This document shows, one piece after another, positions 6,909 to 12,381 of a DNA stretch of 12,381 nt. Below the pieces are notes generated by a model. It was not told the origin of the DNA. It saw nothing but the letters and a program-made list of their open reading frames with translations, and ran no database searches. The position numbers were made by a program, and so were the translations under genes. Numbering within the stretch: the first letter of the stretch is position 1; each line of letters starts with the position of its first letter. The stretch lies in NCBI GenBank assembly GCA_946541285.1, contig CAMNJG010000028.1:1-12381 (forward strand), given 5' to 3'. Source of the DNA: an uncultured Clostridia bacterium (GTDB taxonomy: Bacteria > Bacillota > Clostridia > Peptostreptococcales > Anaerovoracaceae).

Positions 6909-8285
6909 ATGTCCGAAAGCAAGATCCCTTACAAAATTTATCTCTCTGAAGAAGAAATGCCGACTTCCTGGTACAATATGCGTGCCGACATGACCAACAA
7001 GCCTGCTCCACTGCTGAATCCGGGAACCGGAGAACCCCTGAAGGCCGAAGAACTGGCTCCGATTTTCTGTGAAGAACTCGTTCAGCAGGAACTGGACGAG
7101 GAGACACCATATACCCCGATCCCACAGGAAATCCTGGATTTCTACAGAATGTACCGTCCATCTCCTCTGGTCAGAGCTTACTGTCTGGAAGAAAAGCTTC
7201 AGACCCCTGCGAAGATTTACTATAAATTTGAAGGAAACAATACGAGCGGCAGCCATAAGCTGAACTCCGCGATCGCCCAGGCCTACTACGCGAAAAAACA
7301 GGGACTCAGAGGCGTAACAACAGAAACCGGAGCCGGACAGTGGGGCACCGCCCTTTCCATGGCCTGCTCCTACTTCGACCTGGACTGTAAGGTTTACATG
7401 GTCAAGGTTTCCTATGAACAGAAACCATTCCGCCGCGAAGTCATGAGGACCTACGGCGCATCTGTGGTACCGTCACCTTCGGATACCACGGAAGTCGGGC
7501 GCCAGATCCTCGCGGAACATCCGGGAACGACCGGCAGCCTCGGCTGCGCGATCTCCGAAGCGGTAGAAGTCGCCACATCCAATGAAGGCTACCGTTACGT
7601 ACTGGGCAGCGTGCTCAATCAGGTACTGCTTCATCAGTCGATCATCGGACTCGAAACCAAAGCCGCTCTGGACAAATACGGTATCCGTCCGGATATGATC
7701 ATCGGCTGCGCCGGCGGCGGCTCCAACCTCGGCGGGCTGATCGCTCCGTTCATGGGTGAAAAACTCAGAGGCGAAGCAGATTATCAGATTATCGCGGTCG
7801 AGCCGGCATCCTGCCCGAGCTTTACCCGTGGGATCTACGCCTACGATTTCTGCGATACCGGCATGATCTGCCCTCTGGCCAAAATGTATACTCTGGGACA
7901 CGACTTCATTCCTTCCGCCAACCATGCCGGCGGACTCCGTTTCCACGGAATGAGCACCACGCTCTCCCAGCTTTACCATGACGGTCTGATGGAAGCCAGG
8001 GCCATCGAACAGACCAGTGTCTTTGAAGCCGCGACGACTTTCGCGAGAGTTGAAGGCATCCTGCCGGCACCGGAAAGCTCCCATGCCATTAAGGTCGCGA
8101 TCGACGAAGCCCTGAAATGTAAAGAAACCGGCGAAGAAAAGACCATTGTCTTCGGACTGACGGGCACAGGCTATTTCGACCTGACCGCGTATGAACAGTT
8201 CAATAACGGAACCATGAACGATTATATCCCTACTGACGAAGAACTGGAAGCGTCCTTCGCGAAGCTGCCGAAGGTCGGAGAGTAA
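6909..8285 (+). CDS. trpB: TrpB2-type tryptophan synthase beta chain
   Basis: This 458-residue PLP enzyme belongs to the TrpB2 branch, which is longer at the N-terminus than the usual ~400-residue TrpB partnered with TrpA. The expected reaction is serine plus indole to tryptophan in the cytoplasm. The PLP lysine is K117 in GSHKLNSA, the catalytic glutamate is E139 in TETGAGQWG, the phosphate-binding loop GCAGGGSN is at 266-273, and GLTGTGYFD is at 416-424. The ATG follows AAGGAG by seven bases. No trpA or other trp gene is adjacent. The gene is alone between its T-box leader and a terminator, so it probably salvages indole or backs up a trp operon elsewhere. Serine deamination has also been suggested for some TrpB2 proteins. 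Confidence 0.93.
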   Translation: MSESKIPYKIYLSEEEMPTSWYNMRADMTNKPAPLLNPGTGEPLKAEELAPIFCEELVQQELDEETPYTPIPQEILDFYRMYRPSPLVRAYCLEEKLQTPAKIYYKFEGNNTSGSHKLNSAIAQAYYAKKQGLRGVTTETGAGQWGTALSMACSYFDLDCKVYMVKVSYEQKPFRREVMRTYGASVVPSPSDTTEVGRQILAEHPGTTGSLGCAISEAVEVATSNEGYRYVLGSVLNQVLLHQSIIGLETKAALDKYGIRPDMIIGCAGGGSNLGGLIAPFMGEKLRGEADYQIIAVEPASCPSFTRGIYAYDFCDTGMICPLAKMYTLGHDFIPSANHAGGLRFHGMSTTLSQLYHDGLMEARAIEQTSVFEAATTFARVEGILPAPESSHAIKVAIDEALKCKETGEEKTIVFGLTGTGYFDLTAYEQFNNGTMNDYIPTDEELEASFAKLPKVGE

Positions 8286-8297
8286 TATTTCATTCAG

Positions 8298-8314
8298 AGA
8301 TCCGATGAGGATCT
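8298..8314 (+). repeat. Small hairpin after trpB2
   Basis: AGATCC and GGATCT form a six-base stem with loop GATGA, between the trpB2 stop and the main terminator. It lacks a U-tract and may only protect the 3' end of the transcript. Confidence 0.45.
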
Positions 8315-8329
8315 GCGCAAAAACACAAA

Positions 8330-8377
8330 AAAGCGAAGGCGTCCGTATCTGAGGAAGCCTTCGCTTTCATTTTTTTC
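8330..8377. terminator. Bidirectional terminator between trpB2 and ydcF paralogue 2
   Basis: AAAGCGAAGGC (8330-8340) pairs with GCCTTCGCTTT (8357-8367). The plus strand then has an eight-base T-run (8370-8377), and on the minus strand the stem is followed by a T-rich run (complement of 8321-8330). It serves both convergent genes; the stop codon of the YdcF gene (8367-8369) touches the stem. Confidence 0.9.
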
Positions 8378-8978
8378 TCTCTTTTACGGCTTTCCGCCGA
8401 TCCGTCCGGGAAATGATCCGGCGGGAGAACTTTGTACCCGCCAGCTTCAGCATCGACAGTCCCTCTCTCACGTAGTTTTCCGGGACAGAGGCTGCCGGGG
8501 TTTCCGCCGGGAGTCCCCTGACATGCCGATAACCCTCCATTTCCGCGTACTGACCTGCCCGGAAACAATGATAATCATTGGTGACATAGACAACCGGCGT
8601 TGTTTCATCAAAACCTGCGGCCTTCATCACCTGCAGGGAAAACGCGAAATTTTCCCGTGTCGAGGTCGACCGGTTTTCTGTCAGGATCCGCTCCGGCTCC
8701 AGTCCCCTGGAAACCAGATACTGTTTCATGCCCTCGCCTTCCGGGATGATCTCATTTTTTCCCTGACCTCCGGATGTAATGATCAGCAATTCCGGATGTT
8801 CCGCCGCATACTCCAGCGCCCGTTCCAGACGGAAACGCAGGGAATTGGAGGGATGCATGCCGATCATCCGCGCCCCGAGGATAATCATCATCTTTTCGGT
8901 TCCGTCCGGCGGAGGGACACGATGCCGTATCCCCCGGGCTACAAAGCCGGAAAGCACAGAAATCAGTGATTGTTTCAT
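8367..8978 (-). CDS. YdcF/DUF218-family protein (paralogue 2)
   Basis: This 203-residue protein is a YdcF (DUF218) domain without the three N-terminal membrane helices of its paralogue at 5176-5925. The domain starts at MIILGAR (31-37); motifs are SGGQG (69-73), TSTREN (105-110) and TNDYHxxR (133-140). Both paralogues share the run SGGQGxNE followed by GMKxYLV. The C-terminus is strongly basic (about 185-203). The ATG at 8978 has no ribosome binding site, only the GGAATAG that ends the ZIP gene 15 bases upstream, so it may depend on translational coupling. A start at M30 or M31 would cut into the first strand and is unlikely. It is the last gene of the ZIP unit. The reaction is unknown. Confidence 0.85.
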   Translation of the reverse strand: MKQSLISVLSGFVARGIRHRVPPPDGTEKMMIILGARMIGMHPSNSLRFRLERALEYAAEHPELLIITSGGQGKNEIIPEGEGMKQYLVSRGLEPERILTENRSTSTRENFAFSLQVMKAAGFDETTPVVYVTNDYHCFRAGQYAEMEGYRHVRGLPAETPAASVPENYVREGLSMLKLAGTKFSRRIISRTDRRKAVKERKK

Positions 8979-8993
8979 AAGAAAATGATGCTG

Positions 8994-9722
8994 CTATTCC
9001 GCAATCAGCGTACTGATAAATACCAGGACTATGCCGGACATAACGCCGGCAATATTCAGAAGATATGTTTTTGTCCGGAACACATGCGGCAGCAGTTCCC
9101 AGAAAACGAGATAAACAATCATTCCTGTCGCCACAGAAATGAGAGCGCCTGTCACCGTCTCCGACATATGGCCGCTGACCAGGAGCATGATGACGCCTCC
9201 CACCAGGGTGGACAGAGTGACAACACTGAAAACAGCCGTCTGCCGGAAAACATTCTCTCCTCTCAGTGTCGAACAGATCAGGAGGCCTACCGGGATATTG
9301 TGCAGCGCGACCCCCAGGGCCAGGATCAGTCCCTGACGGAGATCTGAAAATGACAGACTGTAAACGGTCATCCCTTCAACGAGATTGTGAAGAATCAGCG
9401 CTACGGAAGACATCACACCGATATGCAGCGCGTTTCCCGTATCGTGATTCTGCTCGTGATCCTCATGCTCCGGCACAAAACGGTCCAGAATCCGGAGCAG
9501 GACGATACCTGCCGCCGCCAGGACCACTGGCAGGAGCCAGCCGCTGTGCTCCGCTGTTTCCGCCATCTCAGGCAGCAGATCAAAGATCAGTAACGAAAAT
9601 AATGCTCCCAGCGCAACCGCCATACTCAGATGAGCAATCCTTTTCTGATTATCCGGCAGGCGGATAACCACCGCGCCGATCAGAACAGAAGCTCCGGCCA
9701 GAAATGTAACCAGTAACTCCAT
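8994..9722 (-). CDS. ZIP-family metal transporter
   Basis: This 242-residue inner-membrane protein belongs to the ZIP family, which brings zinc or related divalent metals into the cytoplasm. Eight hydrophobic segments are visible (about 2-21, 32-50, 62-80, 98-122, 129-152, 160-183, 190-211 and 221-240). The transport-site motifs are HNLVEGM (112-118) in helix 4 and HNIPVG (141-146) in helix 5. A histidine- and acid-rich loop, PEHEDHEQNHD (84-94), joins helices 3 and 4 as is usual for metal capture. The ATG at 9722 follows AAGGAG by five bases. YdcF paralogue 2 follows after 15 bases, so the two are co-transcribed. I see no clear promoter of its own; transcription may read through from asd. 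The metal is not determined by sequence. Confidence 0.92.
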   Translation of the reverse strand: MELLVTFLAGASVLIGAVVIRLPDNQKRIAHLSMAVALGALFSLLIFDLLPEMAETAEHSGWLLPVVLAAAGIVLLRILDRFVPEHEDHEQNHDTGNALHIGVMSSVALILHNLVEGMTVYSLSFSDLRQGLILALGVALHNIPVGLLICSTLRGENVFRQTAVFSVVTLSTLVGGVIMLLVSGHMSETVTGALISVATGMIVYLVFWELLPHVFRTKTYLLNIAGVMSGIVLVFISTLIAE

Positions 9723-9811
9723 CCATTCTCCTTTCCTCCAAATCCCTGTGGAACAGGACAGGCATCACCGCCACCGGTCACTGAAACGGTACGGTCGACG
9801 GACTGTTCCCG

Positions 9812-9847
9812 TAAAAACCGGGAACCCGCAAAAGATACAGGTTCCCG
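9812..9847 (-). terminator. Terminator downstream of asd
   Basis: CGGGAACC (9819-9826) pairs with GGTTCCCG (9840-9847). Read on the minus strand, the stem is followed by GTTTTTA. A third matching segment, GTTCCCG at 9805-9811, can compete for the 9819-9825 arm and would enclose the T-run in its loop. Confidence 0.75.
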
Positions 9848-9877
9848 AAGTATTTACTCTGTATATACAGATTCTGT

Positions 9878-10960
9878 CTATTTCTTTGTGATATATCCCA
9901 GCTCTACGAGCATTTCCGCAGATTCCACAGCGCCGCCTGCTGCTCCACGGAGGGTATTGTGGCTCAGTCCGATAAACTTCCAGTCATAAACGGAATCTTC
10001 TCTCAGACGGCCAATGGATACGCCCATGCCCTTTTCGTAATCGACATCCATCTGAACCTGCGGTCTGTTATCTTCCTCCAGATACTGGATAAACTGCTTT
10101 GGCGCGATCGGAAGCTCACGCTCCTGCGGCAGACCTTTGAAATTCACCAGCTTTTCGATCAGCTGTTCCTTTGTCGGATTCTTTCTGAATTTGATGAATA
10201 CGGAAGCGGTATGGCCGTTCAGTACCGGTACGCGGACACACTGTGCGGTAATCCGGATGCTGTCATTATTGACGATATGGTCTCCAGCCAGCGTTCCCAG
10301 GACCTTGAGCGGTTCCTTTTCGGATTTTTCTTCTTCTCCGGAAATAAACGGAATGATATTGCCGACCATTTCCGGCCATGTCTCAAAGTTCTTCCCGGCT
10401 CCGGAGATTGCCTGATACGTGGAAACCACGACTTCATATGGTTCAAATTCTTCCCATGCCGCAATCGCCGGTGTATAGGACTGAATCGAACAGTTCGGCT
10501 TTACGGCGATGAATCCACGGGTCGTCCCGAGTCTCTTCTTCTGTGCTTCGATCAGCTGGTAGTGATCCGGGTTGATTTCCGGAACAACCATCGGGACATC
10601 CTCTGTCCAGCGGTGAGCGGAATTGTTGGAAACAACCGGAATCTCAGCTTTCGCGTAATCTTCTTCAATTTTCTGTATCTCTTCCTTCTTCATATCCACA
10701 GCAGAGAATACGAAGTCAACTTTTTCAGCGATCGCACTGATATCCGAAACGTCCATGACCACGATCTCACGGACATTCTCAGGAACCTCTCCTTCCAGCT
10801 TCCATTTGCCGTCAACTGCTTCCGCGTAGGTCTTGCCGGCGGAACGCGGAGATGCCGCGAGTACAGTGATATTGAACCATGGATGATCTGCGAGAAGTGT
10901 GACAAAACGCTGTCCGACCATTCCTGTCGCGCCGAGAATTCCGATATTAAGCTGTTCCAT
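9878..10960 (-). CDS. asd: Aspartate-semialdehyde dehydrogenase, archaeal/fungal type
   Basis: This 360-residue cytoplasmic enzyme reduces aspartyl phosphate with NADPH to aspartate semialdehyde, the branch point to lysine, diaminopimelate, threonine and methionine. The nucleotide-binding GILGATGMVGQ is at 7-17, the catalytic cysteine is C157 in KPNCSIQS, and the acid-base histidine is H250 in RVPVLNGH (243-250). The PNCS context and overall length fit the archaeal/fungal branch rather than the E. coli branch. The start at 10960 has AGGAGG nine bases upstream and begins right at the fold. The frame stays open 65 codons further, but that part is low in conservation and lies in the transcript leader. 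Its own promoter is at 11100-11127, and a terminator follows at 9812-9847. Confidence 0.94.
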   Translation of the reverse strand: MEQLNIGILGATGMVGQRFVTLLADHPWFNITVLAASPRSAGKTYAEAVDGKWKLEGEVPENVREIVVMDVSDISAIAEKVDFVFSAVDMKKEEIQKIEEDYAKAEIPVVSNNSAHRWTEDVPMVVPEINPDHYQLIEAQKKRLGTTRGFIAVKPNCSIQSYTPAIAAWEEFEPYEVVVSTYQAISGAGKNFETWPEMVGNIIPFISGEEEKSEKEPLKVLGTLAGDHIVNNDSIRITAQCVRVPVLNGHTASVFIKFRKNPTKEQLIEKLVNFKGLPQERELPIAPKQFIQYLEEDNRPQVQMDVDYEKGMGVSIGRLREDSVYDWKFIGLSHNTLRGAAGGAVESAEMLVELGYITKK

Positions 10961-11099
10961 TTTCCTGTTCCTCCTGTTTACTCTGGAAATCTTTCGCCTG
11001 TCTGACCGATCCCGTGGCCGCTGCTTCCCGGAACTGCCGTCCTCCCTGTCACACGCCACGTGTCTGTACATCAGTACTGCCGAAAAGTATAATACACTG

Positions 11100-11127
11100 A
11101 TTATATCGTAATCGGACAATTTTACAA
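11100..11127 (-). promoter_or_regulatory. Promoter of asd
   Basis: The minus strand reads TTGTAA (11127-11122), 16 bases, then a perfect TATAAT (11105-11100). The predicted start near 11093 gives a leader of about 130 bases. Confidence 0.65.
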
Positions 11128-11128
11128 G

Positions 11129-11154
11129 TGCATACATTTTATTTTTTGCATACA
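11129..11154 (-). repeat. Tandem TGTATGCA repeats upstream of the asd promoter
   Basis: TGCATACA on the plus strand occurs at 11129-11136 and 11147-11154, 18 bases apart. The pair sits immediately upstream of the asd -35 box, where an activator would bind. The binding protein is unknown. Confidence 0.45.
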
Positions 11155-11174
11155 AAAGTTTTTTGTTTCTGCAG

Positions 11175-11189
11175 AAAATTCTGAAAATG
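11175..11189. promoter_or_regulatory. Possible CodY box upstream of asd
   Basis: AAAATTCTGAAAATG matches the Bacillota CodY consensus AATTTTCWGAAAATT at 12 of 15 positions. CodY control of aspartate-family genes is known in several Bacillota. The local DNA is AT-rich, so a chance match is quite possible. Confidence 0.25.
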
Positions 11190-11268
11190 ACAATTACGCA
11201 GGATCTTTATCGGAAAATATTTTCATTTCCGGAAATTATCATTTTCGTTGATGCAAACCTCATGATAT

Positions 11269-12201
11269 CTATTCATTTTCAAACAGCGGCGTACTGAAGT
11301 AACGCTCCGCCGTATCCGGAAGGATCGTTACAACGGTTTTTCCCGGCCCCAGCTTCCTTGCCAGCTTCAGCGCCGCGCAGACATTGGTCCCGCTGGAGAT
11401 CCCGCACATGATCCCTTCCTTACGGGCCAGGTCTTTCGCCGTCTGGATCGCTTCCTCATCCGTAATGACACAGATATCACTGTAAATCTGCTGGTTGAGA
11501 TTATCCGGGATCAGCCCGTCGCCAATCCCCATCTGCAGATGAGTCCCGATACTGCCTCCGGACAGGATCGCCGCGTTCTCCGGCTCCACTGCCCAGATTT
11601 CAATCTGCGGGTTCAGCGCTTTCAGGGTCTCTCCGATCCCGGAAATCGTCCCGCCGGTACCGACACCGGAACAGAAGCCGTCAATCGGGCCTCCCACCTG
11701 CTCCAGGATCTCCACAGCCGTGTGATACTTGTGAGCCTGATTATTGGCCGGATTGGTAAACTGCTGAGGGACAAAAACATGCGGATCTTCTTTCTGCATC
11801 CGGAGTGCTGTCTGCAGGCACTCGTCAATACAGGCGCCGATATCGCCGGCATCATGGATCAGGATCACTTCCGCGCCGTAATGCCTCACCAGCTTCCTGC
11901 GTTCCTCACTGACAGAATCCGGCATAATGATTACAGTTTTATAGCCGCGGACCGCTCCGACCAGTGCCAGGCCGATTCCCTGATTGCCGCTGGTCGGTTC
12001 TACGATGATGGTATCTTTACCGATCAGTCCCTTTTTCTCCGCGTCCAGGATCATATTATACGCTGTGCGGCTCTTGATCGAGCCGCCAATATTCAGCCCT
12101 TCGTATTTTACCAGAATCTCCGCGCTGTTCTCATCTGCCATCCGGTTCAGGCGTATCACAGGCGTCTGTCCCATGGCTTCCAGTATGTCATTATAAATCA
12201 T
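11269..12201 (-). CDS. cysK: Cysteine synthase family protein
   Basis: This 310-residue PLP enzyme has the size and motif order of O-acetylserine sulfhydrylase, which makes cysteine from O-acetylserine and sulfide. The PLP lysine is K43 in NIGGSIKSR, the substrate loop is TSGNQGIG (70-77), the phosphate-binding loop is GTGGT (181-185), SSGTN is at 269-273 and the C-terminal PDTAERYFST at 295-304. The substrate loop has Q74 where E. coli CysK has threonine (TSGNTG), and the lysine context differs from the common NPGGSVKDR form. A related beta-replacement reaction is therefore possible, and the symbol is tentative. The ATG follows GGAG by seven bases. No serine acetyltransferase gene is adjacent. 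The gene lies about 90 bases from the right repeat arm. Confidence 0.85.
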   Translation of the reverse strand: MIYNDILEAMGQTPVIRLNRMADENSAEILVKYEGLNIGGSIKSRTAYNMILDAEKKGLIGKDTIIVEPTSGNQGIGLALVGAVRGYKTVIIMPDSVSEERRKLVRHYGAEVILIHDAGDIGACIDECLQTALRMQKEDPHVFVPQQFTNPANNQAHKYHTAVEILEQVGGPIDGFCSGVGTGGTISGIGETLKALNPQIEIWAVEPENAAILSGGSIGTHLQMGIGDGLIPDNLNQQIYSDICVITDEEAIQTAKDLARKEGIMCGISSGTNVCAALKLARKLGPGKTVVTILPDTAERYFSTPLFENE

Positions 12202-12223
12202 GCAAAATCTCCAGTTAAAACCT

Positions 12224-12252
12224 GTTATATCGAACTAAAAGATATCTTAAAA
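12224..12252 (-). promoter_or_regulatory. Candidate promoter of the cysK-like gene
   Basis: The minus strand reads TATAAC at 12229-12224, with only TTTTAA 17 bases upstream. A second TATAAC lies at 12267-12262. Neither has a good -35 box, so the true start is uncertain. Confidence 0.3.
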
Positions 12253-12291
12253 CATATCCACGTTATATGCAACGATCTTCTCTTTATTCCT

Positions 12292-12370
12292 GTTACTGTT
12301 CAGCGATCGGCCACTGAAACAAAAAAACTGCCCGGAATGGAGTCCTGCGTTGCTCCGCTCACCATTTTGA
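12292..12370 (-). repeat. Right arm of window-terminal inverted repeat
   Basis: The minus strand from 12370 repeats bases 1-38 exactly and then follows bases 39-80 with about one gap and roughly ten changes. In this arm GTTTCAG and CTGAAC can form a small hairpin around the shared 15-base block. A minus-strand frame is open from the window edge to a TAA at 12247-12249 and contains the same RSNAGLHS as the left arm before shifting by one base. It lies upstream of the cysK-like gene and ends 11 bases before the window edge. Confidence 0.9.
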
Positions 12371-12381
12371 AAGGTCATCAG

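Larger units (their letters stand above)
10961..11268. other. Control region between cysK-like gene and asd, 308 bases
   Basis: No gene is seen. Going down the minus strand it holds the cysK-like 3' flank with an ATTTCCGGAAAT palindrome but no terminator, then a CodY-like sequence, two TGTATGCA repeats, the asd promoter, and a leader of about 130 bases. The leader includes an ACACG/CGTGT hairpin with a three-base loop (11051-11063). I recognise no known riboswitch in the leader. Confidence 0.55.

Noticed and set aside
9959..11005. Long plus-strand open frame (348 codons) opposite asd
   Set aside because: Asd carries every catalytic motif on the other strand; this frame has no recognisable domain and no convincing ribosome binding site.
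10961..11155. N-terminal extension of Asd by 65 residues
   Set aside because: The start at 10960 has AGGAGG at ideal spacing and begins at the dinucleotide fold; the extension runs through the asd promoter itself.
11210..11250. Terminator for the cysK-like gene around the ATTTCCGGAAAT palindrome
   Set aside because: The stem is AT-rich and no U-tract follows on the minus strand.
1..12381. Composite transposon or integrative element bounded by the terminal inverted repeats
   Set aside because: There is no transposase, integrase or cargo-like gene inside, only core metabolic genes with uniform composition, and the right arm does not reach the window edge.

Overview
The window looks like chromosomal DNA of an anaerobic Bacillota, most likely class Clostridia. 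The reasons are a tryptophan T-box leader, strong AGGAGG-type ribosome binding sites, TTGACA/TATAAT promoters in AT-rich gaps between genes of about 50% G+C, and a gene set (KamA-family radical SAM protein, archaeal/fungal-type aspartate-semialdehyde dehydrogenase, orphan TrpB2, YdcF and MazG-like proteins) common in gut and rumen clostridia. I cannot name the genus. The genes are core or metabolic; I see no phage, plasmid, CRISPR, rRNA or tRNA feature.

Layout. 1-80 is one arm of an imperfect inverted repeat whose other arm is 12292-12370. 118-1257 (-) is a KamA-family radical SAM/PLP enzyme with altered substrate residues, driven by a consensus promoter far upstream. 1689-2423 (-) is a two-gene unit of small membrane proteins of unknown function, ended by a terminator and lying downstream of a Mn-type superoxide dismutase gene (2548-3165, -). 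Divergent from it is an alpha-phosphoglucomutase gene (3404-5098, +). 5176-6293 (-) holds a MazG-like pyrophosphohydrolase gene followed by a membrane-anchored YdcF/DUF218 gene. 6514-6860 carries a promoter and a complete tryptophan T-box that controls a stand-alone trpB2 gene (6909-8285, +), closed by a bidirectional terminator. On the minus strand from the right edge come a cysteine-synthase-family gene (11269-12201), asd (9878-10960), a ZIP metal transporter gene (8994-9722) and a second YdcF gene (8367-8978).

How the genes fit together. Several products belong to amino-acid metabolism: Asd (aspartate family), the CysK-like enzyme (serine/cysteine), TrpB2 (serine plus indole to tryptophan) and the KamA-like aminomutase relative. 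The window is not one pathway operon but several short transcription units with their own promoters and terminators. The clearest regulatory logic is the Trp T-box, where UGG specifier, UGGC T-box base choice and terminator all agree. The least explained elements are the terminal inverted repeat, the unknown membrane pair behind sod, the KamA subtype and the control regions around asd and the ZIP gene. I found no convincing wholly new multi-gene system; the unknown membrane pair is the best candidate for undescribed biology.
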